Shown here piece by piece: positions 1 through 6,680 of a DNA stretch of 64,000 nucleotides (position 1 is the first letter of the stretch; the number at the start of each line of letters is the position of its first letter). The notes beneath the pieces were generated by a model. That model was not told the origin of the DNA. It worked only from the letters and a program-made list of their open reading frames with translations, and made no database searches. Source of the stretch: Peterkaempfera podocarpi (GTDB taxonomy: Bacteria; Actinomycetota; Actinomycetes; Streptomycetales; Streptomycetaceae); NCBI RefSeq assembly GCF_042466665.1, contig NZ_CP162102.1, positions 3,348,001-3,412,000 on the forward strand. Direction: 5' to 3'. The position numbers and the translations under genes were made by a program.

Positions 1-735
1 ACCGGCCTCCGCCGAGATGTGAACAAAGTCACCGGTGCCGGCGTGCTCGCCCAGCCAGAGCTCGGCGAGGCCGCCGAGGTTGGCCTCGTTGTCGACCTCT
101 GCGGGAAGCCCCGCGAGGTCCGGGAGCCCTGCGCGGCGCAGCTCCGAGCGGAGCATCGCTATCACCGGCACCTCGGACCAGCCGAGGTTGGCAGCCCGGA
201 TGACCAGGCCGTGCTCCGCGCCGACCAGGCCGGGGACGGCGATCCCCAGCCCGGCCGGGCGCAGTTGCGGTCCTGCCTCGGCGGTGACCCGGCCGAGCAG
301 CGCCGCCAGATCGGCGAGCACCTCGGAGGCGGGCCGGCCGCGGTTGTCCGCGGCGATCCGCTGCCAGGCCCGGGGCTCACCGGCGAGGTCCACGACACAG
401 GCGGCCAGGTGCTCCACGCCGATCTCCGCGCCGAGCCCGGCGGGACCCTCGGGGTTGAGGGTGAGCGCATTGCCCGGGCGTCCGACCCGGCCGCTGGGGG
501 CCGGGCCCAGCTCGGCGAGCAGTCCGCCGCCGATCAGCTCCTCGACCAGGGAGGAGACCGCGGCGCGGGTGAGCCCGCTGGCCGCGGCGACCTCCGCGCG
601 GGAGAGCGGCGCCCGGGCGGCGACCTCCTGCAGCACAAGAGCCAGGTTCTGCCGCCGCATGGTCTGCTGCGAGGCCGGGGCGGGCCGGTTGCGGGTCCCG
701 CCGTTCGCGGTCGGCTGACGCACGTTCTGCTTCAC
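1..735 (-). CDS. ROK-family transcriptional repressor (xylose repressor-like), 3' end off the window
   Basis: Reading leftwards, a GTG at 733-735 opens a frame that stays open to base 1, giving 245 visible residues. Residues about 25-85 form a winged helix-turn-helix (RRQNLALVLQE, then SRAEVAAASGLTRAAVSSLV). A ROK sugar-kinase-like domain follows (GAEIGVEHLAACVVDLAGEP, RPAGLGIAVPGLVG). The C-terminal zinc motif typical of ROK proteins lies outside the window. The start is only 14 bases beyond the xylB stop, with AGGAGAAG just before GTG, so the two genes are probably co-transcribed. By context it should be the XylR-type repressor of the xylose genes; the sugar specificity is inferred from neighbours only. 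An in-frame ATG at 658-660 would shorten it by 25 residues. Confidence 0.85.
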   Translation of the reverse strand, partial: MKQNVRQPTANGGTRNRPAPASQQTMRRQNLALVLQEVAARAPLSRAEVAAASGLTRAAVSSLVEELIGGGLLAELGPAPSGRVGRPGNALTLNPEGPAGLGAEIGVEHLAACVVDLAGEPRAWQRIAADNRGRPASEVLADLAALLGRVTAEAGPQLRPAGLGIAVPGLVGAEHGLVIRAANLGWSEVPVIAMLRSELRRAGLPDLAGLPAEVDNEANLGGLAELWLGEHAGTGDFVHISAEAG

Positions 736-749
736 CTTCTCCTGTCGGA

Positions 750-2177
750 TCAGCGGGTCGGAGCCTCGAACAGCCGCCCGGCCCTGTGCAGCGTATCGGC
801 GATGCGGGCCAGCGCTTCCTCGTCCCTGGGCAGCGGGTCCAGCAGCGGTCCGTCGGCGGTGCCCCAGCGGCGGGCCACCTCGGCGGGCTGCTCTCCGGTG
901 ACCAGTCCGGCGGCCTGGGCCGCGGCGCCCAGGGCGACCAGCTCGGCCGCGCGGGGCAGCTGGACGGCGCGGCCGGAGAGCCGGCGCACGGTGTTCTGCC
1001 AGGCGGCGCCGCGGGCGCCGCCGCCGATCAGCAGGATCGGCGCGTCGGTGGAGGTCTCGCCGCCGTGCCGCAGTACGTCGTCCAGGGCGGTGAGCAGGGC
1101 GTGGGCGGCGCCGTCGTAGGCGGCCTGGAGCAGCTGTCCGGCCGTGGTGTCGTGCCGCAGGCCGTGGAAGAGGCCGGAGGAGTAGGGCAGGTCGGGGGTG
1201 CGCTCGCCGTCCAGGAAGGGCAGCACCACGGCGGTGCCGCCGGGCTCCACGTCGGCGCGGTCCCGGCCGAGCAGGGCGGCGATCCGGTCGACGGCGAGGG
1301 TGCAGTTGAGCGTGCAGGCCAGCGGCAGCCAGCCGCCGGAGGCGTCGGCGAAGCCGGCCACGGTACCGCTCTCGTCCGCGGGGCGGCCGCGGGTGACGGC
1401 GTAGACGGTGCCCGAGGTGCCCAGCGAGACGGCGGGCAGGCCCGGGGTGAGGCCCAGACCCAGGGCCGCGGCCATGTTGTCGCCGGTGCCGGCGGCGACC
1501 GGGATGCCGGCGGGCAGCGGGGATCCGGAGCGTACGGTGCCGGCGGCGCGGCCCGGCTCGATCACCTCGGGGAGGCGGCCCTCGTCCAGGCCCACCAGGT
1601 CGAGGATCTCCTTGTCGTAGCCGTTCTCGCCCCACCAGCCGGTACCGGAGGCGTCGCCGCGGTCGGTGGTGCCGGCGCCGGTGAGGCGGCCGGTGAGGTA
1701 GTCGTGCGGCAGCCGCACGGCGGCGGTGCGCTCGGCGGCCTCGGGGGCGTTCTCCCGCAGCCAGGCCCACTTGGCGACGGTGAAGGCGGCGGTGGGGACC
1801 GAGCCGGTGCGGCGGGCCCACTCCGCGCGGCCGAGCCGCTCGGTGAGGGCGGCGGCCTGGGGGGCGGAGCGGGTGTCGTTCCAGAGCATCGCCGGGTGGA
1901 CCGGCCTGCCGTCCGCGTCCAGGGCCACCAGCCCGTGCTGCTGTCCACCGACGGAGACCGCGAGCGCCCGGTCGGCGTGGCCGGTAGCGGCCACCGCCTC
2001 GCTGAACGCCTGCCACCACTGCTCGGGGTCGCTCTCCCGGGCGCCGCCGGTGCCGGTGACCGTGTGAGCTGCACGACCTTCGGCCAGCACCTCGCCGCTG
2101 TCGATGTCGACGGCCACGGCCTTGGTGGACTGGGTGGAGCTGTCGACCCCGATGACGACCCGCTGACTTGCGTTCAT
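750..2177 (-). CDS. xylB: Xylulokinase
   Basis: 475-residue FGGY-family sugar kinase that phosphorylates D-xylulose to xylulose 5-phosphate for the pentose phosphate pathway. The N terminus VVIGVDSSTQSTKAV is the family phosphate-binding loop. GGQQHGLVALD, the PAMLWNDTRS stretch and GTGDNMAAALGLG followed by SLGTSGTVYA are typical xylulokinase blocks, and GGGARGAAWQ is the C-terminal ATP-binding motif. Length matches the family (about 480). The ATG at 2175-2177 was chosen because the homologous N terminus begins there; the frame stays open further upstream over xylA, but that extension is antisense. The gene diverges from xylA and is followed 14 bases later by the ROK regulator. Confidence 0.95.
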   Translation of the reverse strand: MNASQRVVIGVDSSTQSTKAVAVDIDSGEVLAEGRAAHTVTGTGGARESDPEQWWQAFSEAVAATGHADRALAVSVGGQQHGLVALDADGRPVHPAMLWNDTRSAPQAAALTERLGRAEWARRTGSVPTAAFTVAKWAWLRENAPEAAERTAAVRLPHDYLTGRLTGAGTTDRGDASGTGWWGENGYDKEILDLVGLDEGRLPEVIEPGRAAGTVRSGSPLPAGIPVAAGTGDNMAAALGLGLTPGLPAVSLGTSGTVYAVTRGRPADESGTVAGFADASGGWLPLACTLNCTLAVDRIAALLGRDRADVEPGGTAVVLPFLDGERTPDLPYSSGLFHGLRHDTTAGQLLQAAYDGAAHALLTALDDVLRHGGETSTDAPILLIGGGARGAAWQNTVRRLSGRAVQLPRAAELVALGAAAQAAGLVTGEQPAEVARRWGTADGPLLDPLPRDEEALARIADTLHRAGRLFEAPTR

Positions 2178-2273
2178 GCCCGCTCCTTCTGCGGCTTTTG
2201 CACCCTGGGACTTCCGTATGGCGCCTCCGCATACTAATTTGTTTTCTGGCCTGACGAATAGAGGAGCCGCAAC
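2178..2273. promoter_or_regulatory. Divergent xylB/xylA promoter-operator region
   Basis: The 96 bases between the two start codons are unusually AT-rich in the middle (2234-2260). They contain an inverted repeat GTATG (2216-2220), nine-base spacer, CATAC (2230-2234), followed by CTAATTTGTTTTCT. TAATTTGTTT resembles the half-site of ROK/XylR operators known from Bacillus (TTAGTTTGTTT). GAGGAG at 2261-2266 is the xylA ribosome binding site. Operator assignment is inference. Confidence 0.5.
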
Positions 2274-3442
2274 ATGAGCATCACCCCGACCCCCGCAGAC
2301 AAGTTCACCTTCGGCCTCTGGACGGTCGGCTGGCAGGGCCGCGACCCGTTCGGCGACGCCACCCGCCCGGCACTGGACCCGGTGGAGTCCGTGACCCGCC
2401 TCGCGGAGCTCGGCGCCTACGGCATCACCTTCCACGACGACGACCTGATCCCGTTCGGCTCCTCGGACGCCGAGCGCGAGGCCATCATCAAGCGCTTCCG
2501 CCAGGCGCTGGACACCGCGGGTCTCAAGGTGCCCATGGCCACCACCAACCTCTTCACCCACCCGGTGTTCAAGGACGGCGGCTTCACCTCCAACGACCGC
2601 GACATCCGCCGCTACGCGCTGCGCAAGGTCATCCGCAACATCGACCTGGCCGTCGAGCTCGGCGCCACCACCTATGTCGCCTGGGGCGGCCGCGAGGGTG
2701 CCGAGTCCGGTGCCGCCAAGGACGTCCGGGTGGCGCTCGACCGCCTCAAGGAGGCCTTCGACCTGCTCGGCGACTACGTCGTCTCCCAGGGCTACGACCT
2801 GCGCTTCGCCATCGAGCCCAAGCCCAACGAGCCCCGCGGCGACATCCTCCTCCCGACGGTGGGCCACGCCCTGGCGTTCATCAACGAGCTGGAGCACGCC
2901 GACCGCGTGGGCCTCAACCCCGAGGTCGGCCACGAGCAGATGGCCGGGCTGAACTTCCCGCACGGCATCGCCCAGGCGCTGTGGCACGGCAAGCTGTTCC
3001 ACATCGACCTCAACGGCCAGTCCGGCATCAATACGACCAGGACCTCCGCTTCGGCGCCGGCGACCTGCGCCAGGCCTTCTGGCTGGTGGACCTGCTGGAG
3101 TCGTCGGACTACCAGGGCCCGCGCCACTTCGACTTCAAGCCCCCGCGCACCGAGGACTTCGACGGTGTCTGGGCGTCGGCCGCCGGCTGCATGCGCAACT
3201 ACCTGATCCTCAAGGAGCGCGCGCTCGCCTTCCGCGCCGACCCGGCCGTGCAGGAGGCGCTGCGCGCCGCCCGCCTGGACGAGCTGGCGCAGCCCACCCT
3301 GAACAAGGGCGAGACCGCCGCCGACCTGCTGGCCGACCGCTCCGCGTTCGAGGACTTCGACGTGGACGCGGCCGCCGCCCGCGGCATGGCCTTCGAGCAG
3401 CTGGACCAGCTCGCGATGGACCACCTGCTCGGCGTGCGCTGA
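2274..3442 (+). pseudogene. xylA: Xylose isomerase, disrupted by a one-base deletion
   Basis: Class I xylose isomerase that converts D-xylose to D-xylulose. The first 252 codons match the Streptomyces enzyme closely: FTFGLWTVGWQGRDPFG at the start, catalytic His54 in TFHDDDL, and metal-site stretches AIEPKPNEPRGD and NPEVGHEQMAGLNFPHG. After GQSGI the reading frame shifts. The expected Lys codon AAG before TACGACCAGGAC reads only AA (3030-3031), so one G is missing. The remaining sequence (YDQDLRFGAGDL to the C-terminal DHLLGVR) is intact in the next frame and ends at TGA 3440-3442. Restoring one base gives 389 residues, the family length. As written, translation would stop at 3206 after 58 wrong residues. 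Everything else is preserved, so a sequencing error is as likely as a real lesion. Confidence 0.9.
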
Positions 3443-3447
3443 CGGAC

Positions 3448-3489
3448 CCGTCCGGGGGCGGCCCGCGGCGGCCGGCCGCCCCCGGACGG
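3448..3489 (+). terminator. Rho-independent-type hairpin after xylA
   Basis: Perfect 16-base stem CCGTCCGGGGGCGGCC (3448-3463) pairing with 3474-3489, ten-base loop, directly after the xylA stop. There is no T-run, which is usual in streptomycetes. Confidence 0.7.
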
Positions 3490-3535
3490 CTCATCACCGG
3501 CATGAAGACCACCTCTGCCGGTGACGCTCACCTGC

Positions 3536-3826
3536 ATGAACGACCCCTCTCTGGACGCGCGCACGGCCGCCCGCCTGGTCCCGCTCTGGCTGGCCGAGGC
3601 CGCCGAGAACGACCCGGACGCCGCCGAGGCGTCCCGGCGTGCCTGGGAGGACGGCGGCCGGGTGCTGCCCGACGCCGCACAGCAACTCGCCGACTGGACC
3701 ACCGCCCGGGTCACCGACACCGGGTTCAACGAGGACGAGGGACCGGTGCGTCCCGGTCCCCGGATCACCGTCGCCGACAAGGAGGCGGTGCACCGCTGGC
3801 TGCGCACCCAGGGGCACCGCGTCTGA
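3536..3826 (+). CDS. Hypothetical protein, 96 aa
   Basis: Small acidic protein starting MNDPSLDARTAARLVPLW and ending VHRWLRTQGHRV, with strongly G/C-biased third positions like its neighbours, which supports real coding. I recognise no domain. It has no signal peptide or membrane segment and looks helical and cytoplasmic. The ATG at 3536 and an in-frame GTG at 3521 are both possible starts; neither has a strong ribosome binding site. It lies downstream of the xylA terminator and is probably transcribed on its own. Confidence 0.55.
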   Translation: MNDPSLDARTAARLVPLWLAEAAENDPDAAEASRRAWEDGGRVLPDAAQQLADWTTARVTDTGFNEDEGPVRPGPRITVADKEAVHRWLRTQGHRV

Positions 3827-3937
3827 GCTGCGCCCGGGGCGGTCCCGCGCCCGGTGCGCTCTTGCCCGTCCCCTGCCTCGGGCGCACCCTTGGGACTCGG
3901 GGGAGGAAGACCCGACCCACCCGAGGAAGTGGACGCC

Positions 3938-4201
3938 ATGCGCCACGAATGGGACGTCCGGCTGTTCTTCGACGAGGACGGCAGGAACACCGAGTGCGAA
4001 GCCCGGCTCGTGGGGGTCAGGGCCCCCGGAGTGGCCGCCCGAGGCGCCTCCACCTGCAGTGACAGCGACCATCCCGAACCGCGGATCGGCGAGGAGCTGG
4101 CCGCGGCGCGGGCCCTGAACTCGCTGGCCCGCAAGATGCTGGCCCAGGCCTCCGGGGACATCGAGGACGAGGTGCGCCACCCCGTCCATCTGCTGCGCTG
4201 A
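3938..4201 (+). CDS. DUF1876 family small protein (Rv2632c-like)
   Basis: 87-residue protein with the pattern of the actinobacterial DUF1876 family: an N-terminal strand HEWDVRLFFDEDGRNTECEA, a middle block with HPEPRIGEELAAARALNSLA, and a helical tail with IEDEVRH. The family has a small dsRNA-binding-like fold in crystal structures, but its function is unknown. GAGGAAG six bases before the ATG supports the start. It faces the amidase gene convergently. Confidence 0.75.
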   Translation: MRHEWDVRLFFDEDGRNTECEARLVGVRAPGVAARGASTCSDSDHPEPRIGEELAAARALNSLARKMLAQASGDIEDEVRHPVHLLR

Positions 4202-4205
4202 GCCA

Positions 4206-4290
4206 CCTCCCCCGCCCCCGCCCCCCGCCCCCGCCCCCGAGGACGACGGCCGTCCGCGGTCGCGGGGAGGCCCGCCCGCGCAGACGGGCC
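4206..4290. repeat. C-rich low-complexity tract and hairpin between convergent genes
   Basis: Bases 4206-4240 are almost pure C broken by single G or T bases (units of CCCCCG), so the minus strand has several runs of four to six G. This is followed by GGCCCG (4269-4274) and CGGGCC (4285-4290), a six-base stem with ten-base loop. The region may act as a bidirectional transcription end; no gene is seen. Confidence 0.45.
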
Positions 4291-4340
4291 GGACCGGTGA
4301 GAGAACGGTCACATCGGTCGGCGTGCCCGGCAGCCGATTC

Positions 4341-5582
4341 TCAGTGCTTGGCCGCGTGGTGGGCCGCGGCGTCCCGGACAAGGCCGGCGGCCTTGGCGCG
4401 GATGATCGGCAGCACGGCGTAGAGGGAGTCACCGGGGCACTCGGTGTAGACGGCGTCGCGGTGCCCCGAGATCACATTGAGCACGACCTTGGTGCCCTTG
4501 CGGTACCGGGTGGCGCTGTCCTGGGAGACCATGACGGCGTGGCCCGTCGGCGAGACCCCGGCCAGGGAGAGCTTCCAGGCGGCCAGCCGGGCGATGGCGT
4601 CGATCATCGGCTTGGGCACCGTGTTGCCCGCCCGGAAGTCCCCGATGGCGGCGATGCCCATGGAGCCGATGTTGAACCCCATGGTGTGGCCGCCGACCAC
4701 CGGCCGGTCGACGCCTCCGGCGCGGCCCTCGTAGATGGTGCCGCAGCGGTCGACCAGGAAGTTGTAGCCGATGTCGTCCCAGGCCAGCTCGGTGACGTGG
4801 TACTGGTACATGGCCCGGATCATCTCCGGCACCTCGGAGCAGGAGTAGCCGTTGGGGTTGTCGGTGTGGTGGATGAAGATCATCCGTACCCCGGGCGCGT
4901 AGATCGGCGCCTTGTGCCGCAGCGACTCGTCCGCCTTCCAGCCCGCCCGGCCGACCATGGCGGGCCGCGGGACCGTGTAGCGGACCGGGGACGCGGGCCT
5001 GGCCGCAGAGTCGTGCAGCAGCAGCCAGTGCGGCGGGCCGCCGGGCACGGCGGGCTGCTCCGCGGGACCGCCCGGGTCCACCAGGGCGAGGCGCAGCCCG
5101 GTGGGCAGGATGCCGCCGCTGGGCGGGCCCACCACGACCTGCACCCCGTTGGAGGGGCCGACCCACAGGGGGCTGGTGTAGCCGCGGGCCTGCTCCTTGT
5201 CCGCGGAGGGGCCGGGTTGCTCGCGGTCCTCGGCGCGGAGTGTCTGCCAGGCGCTCCAGCGGCCGTCGGTCCGGTCGCGGGTGCGGATCCGGACGGTGGC
5301 GTTCAGCGGGTTCCGGGCGTCGTCCCAGACCACGCCGAGCATGGAGAAGGGCCGGGTGGTGTGCGCCGGGACGGCCCGCGGGGCGGTGGTTCCCGCAGGT
5401 GTCCTGGTGACGAGCGGCAGGGTGTAGGAGGAGGCGGGCCGGGGTGCCCCGGGTGCTTCCTTCCTCGCGGCGGCACCGGAGCGGACCGGTACGGCCGGTG
5501 GCGCGGCACACGCCGCCAGGGCGACCAGGCCGAGGACCGCGGCACCGGCCGCTGCGGAGGGAGCCGACCGAAGAACGCGCAT
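4341..5582 (-). CDS. Secreted N-acetylmuramoyl-L-alanine amidase / peptidoglycan recognition protein
   Basis: 413-residue exported protein. The N terminus MRVLRSAPSAAAGAAVLGL plus VALAACAAPP is a lipoprotein-type signal with a Cys in the lipobox (LAAC). The C-terminal half is a PGRP/amidase_2 domain: GWKADESL, RMIFIHHTDNP, AWDDIGYNFLVD, CGTIYEGR and SGHRDAVYTECPGDSLY. The first His of FIHHTD, the His of SGHRD and the Cys of TECPGD fit the zinc ligands. It should cleave the amide bond between MurNAc and L-Ala in the cell wall. The ATG at 5580-5582 was chosen because it starts the signal peptide; the frame is open 20 codons further. The middle 180 residues show no recognised domain. Confidence 0.88.
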   Translation of the reverse strand: MRVLRSAPSAAAGAAVLGLVALAACAAPPAVPVRSGAAARKEAPGAPRPASSYTLPLVTRTPAGTTAPRAVPAHTTRPFSMLGVVWDDARNPLNATVRIRTRDRTDGRWSAWQTLRAEDREQPGPSADKEQARGYTSPLWVGPSNGVQVVVGPPSGGILPTGLRLALVDPGGPAEQPAVPGGPPHWLLLHDSAARPASPVRYTVPRPAMVGRAGWKADESLRHKAPIYAPGVRMIFIHHTDNPNGYSCSEVPEMIRAMYQYHVTELAWDDIGYNFLVDRCGTIYEGRAGGVDRPVVGGHTMGFNIGSMGIAAIGDFRAGNTVPKPMIDAIARLAAWKLSLAGVSPTGHAVMVSQDSATRYRKGTKVVLNVISGHRDAVYTECPGDSLYAVLPIIRAKAAGLVRDAAAHHAAKH

Positions 5583-5669
5583 ACGCCGGATCCTATGGCC
5601 TGATTCGTCGGATTTGCCCGACAAGTGGGCCGAGCGGGTCACCCGATTGCCGAGCCTTTGCCGTACGCC

Positions 5670-6482
5670 TCAGAACCGGGGCGCGCGCCGCTCCAGAAAG
5701 GCCGCCAGCCCCTCCCTCACATCGGGCGCATGCCGCGACCTGCGCTCCCAGGGCTCCACCGCCGCCTGCGGATCCCCGCCCTCGGTGGCCGCGGCGACCA
5801 CGGCCTTGATCGCGCCCAGCGTCTGCGGCGAGCGCGATGCCACCGTACGGGCGAACTCCAGCGCCCTCGCCTCCAGCGCGTCCCCGGTCACGGCCTCCTC
5901 CACCAGCCCCAGCTGCCGCGCCCGGACCGCGTCGACCAGCTCCGCCGAGTAGAGCAGGTACTTGGCGCGGGCCGGGCCGACCAGCCGGGCCAGCCTGGCG
6001 GTGGGGACCGCGGGATAGACCACTCCCAGCCTGGCCGGGGTGATCCCCAGCCGGGCGTCGGCCGCAGCGAAGCGCAGGTCGCAGGCGACCGCCAGCTGGC
6101 AGCCACCGCCCACCGCGGCCCCCCGCACCACCGCCACCGTGGGGTGCGGAAAGCCCGCCAGCGCCTCTTCGGCCGCCACATTGTCCCGGTGGTACTCGTC
6201 GGCCAGCTCCGGGTCCGCGTACACCTCCAGCAGCTCGGCGATGTCGGCCCCGGCCGAGAAGGTGCCGCCCGCCCCGGCCAGCAGCAGCACCCGCACCCCG
6301 GGGTCCTCCGCCAGCCGTCCGAGCAGACCGGGCAGCCCGCGCCACATGGCGAGGGTGAGGGCGTTGTGCTTGGCCGGGCGGTCGATCAGCAGCACCGCCA
6401 CCCCGTCCGCCCCGGTGTACGCCCGCAGCCCCGGCACCCCGGTCGGCCACTCCGCCCGCCCCGCCAGCAGCACCTGCTCCAC
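5670..6482 (-). CDS. Enoyl-CoA hydratase/isomerase family protein
   Basis: 270-residue crotonase-fold protein. DRPAKHNALTLAMWRGL and AGGTFSAGADIAELLEV form the CoA-binding and first oxyanion-hole region. GAAVGGGCQLAVACDLRFA supplies the second oxyanion Gly. It should act on a 2-enoyl-CoA or related acyl-CoA thioester; the substrate cannot be told from sequence, and the segment where hydratases carry the second catalytic Glu reads LGVVYPAVPTARL, so isomerase or another crotonase activity is open. GTG at 6480-6482 is preceded by GGAGGAGCAGG. It is transcribed leftwards, 88 bases upstream of the amidase gene, and is separated from lon by a terminator. Confidence 0.85.
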   Translation of the reverse strand: MEQVLLAGRAEWPTGVPGLRAYTGADGVAVLLIDRPAKHNALTLAMWRGLPGLLGRLAEDPGVRVLLLAGAGGTFSAGADIAELLEVYADPELADEYHRDNVAAEEALAGFPHPTVAVVRGAAVGGGCQLAVACDLRFAAADARLGITPARLGVVYPAVPTARLARLVGPARAKYLLYSAELVDAVRARQLGLVEEAVTGDALEARALEFARTVASRSPQTLGAIKAVVAAATEGGDPQAAVEPWERRSRHAPDVREGLAAFLERRAPRF

Positions 6483-6634
6483 CCTGCTCCTCCGTCCACT
6501 CGGCTCCGGGCCCAGACAACCGACCCGTACCACCGGTGCGCCACCCCCGCCCGCGGTGATCCCCGGCACACCGCGGGGCGCCGCCGGGGGTGCACGGCGA
6601 GGGCGCACCGCCGGGGGCGGCCTCAACCGCGAGC

Positions 6635-6663
6635 GGGCCCCTCCCGGGGACGGGGAGGGGCCC
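6635..6663 (-). terminator. Terminator hairpin after lon
   Basis: Perfect 11-base stem GGGCCCCTCCC (6635-6645) with 6653-6663, seven-base loop, 17 bases beyond the lon stop. Confidence 0.65.
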
Positions 6664-6680
6664 CGCAGACCTGCGGGCGG

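Noticed and set aside
2178..3002. In-frame upstream extension of xylB across xylA
   Set aside because: The extension is the reverse complement of xylose isomerase; the conserved xylulokinase N terminus starts at 2177.
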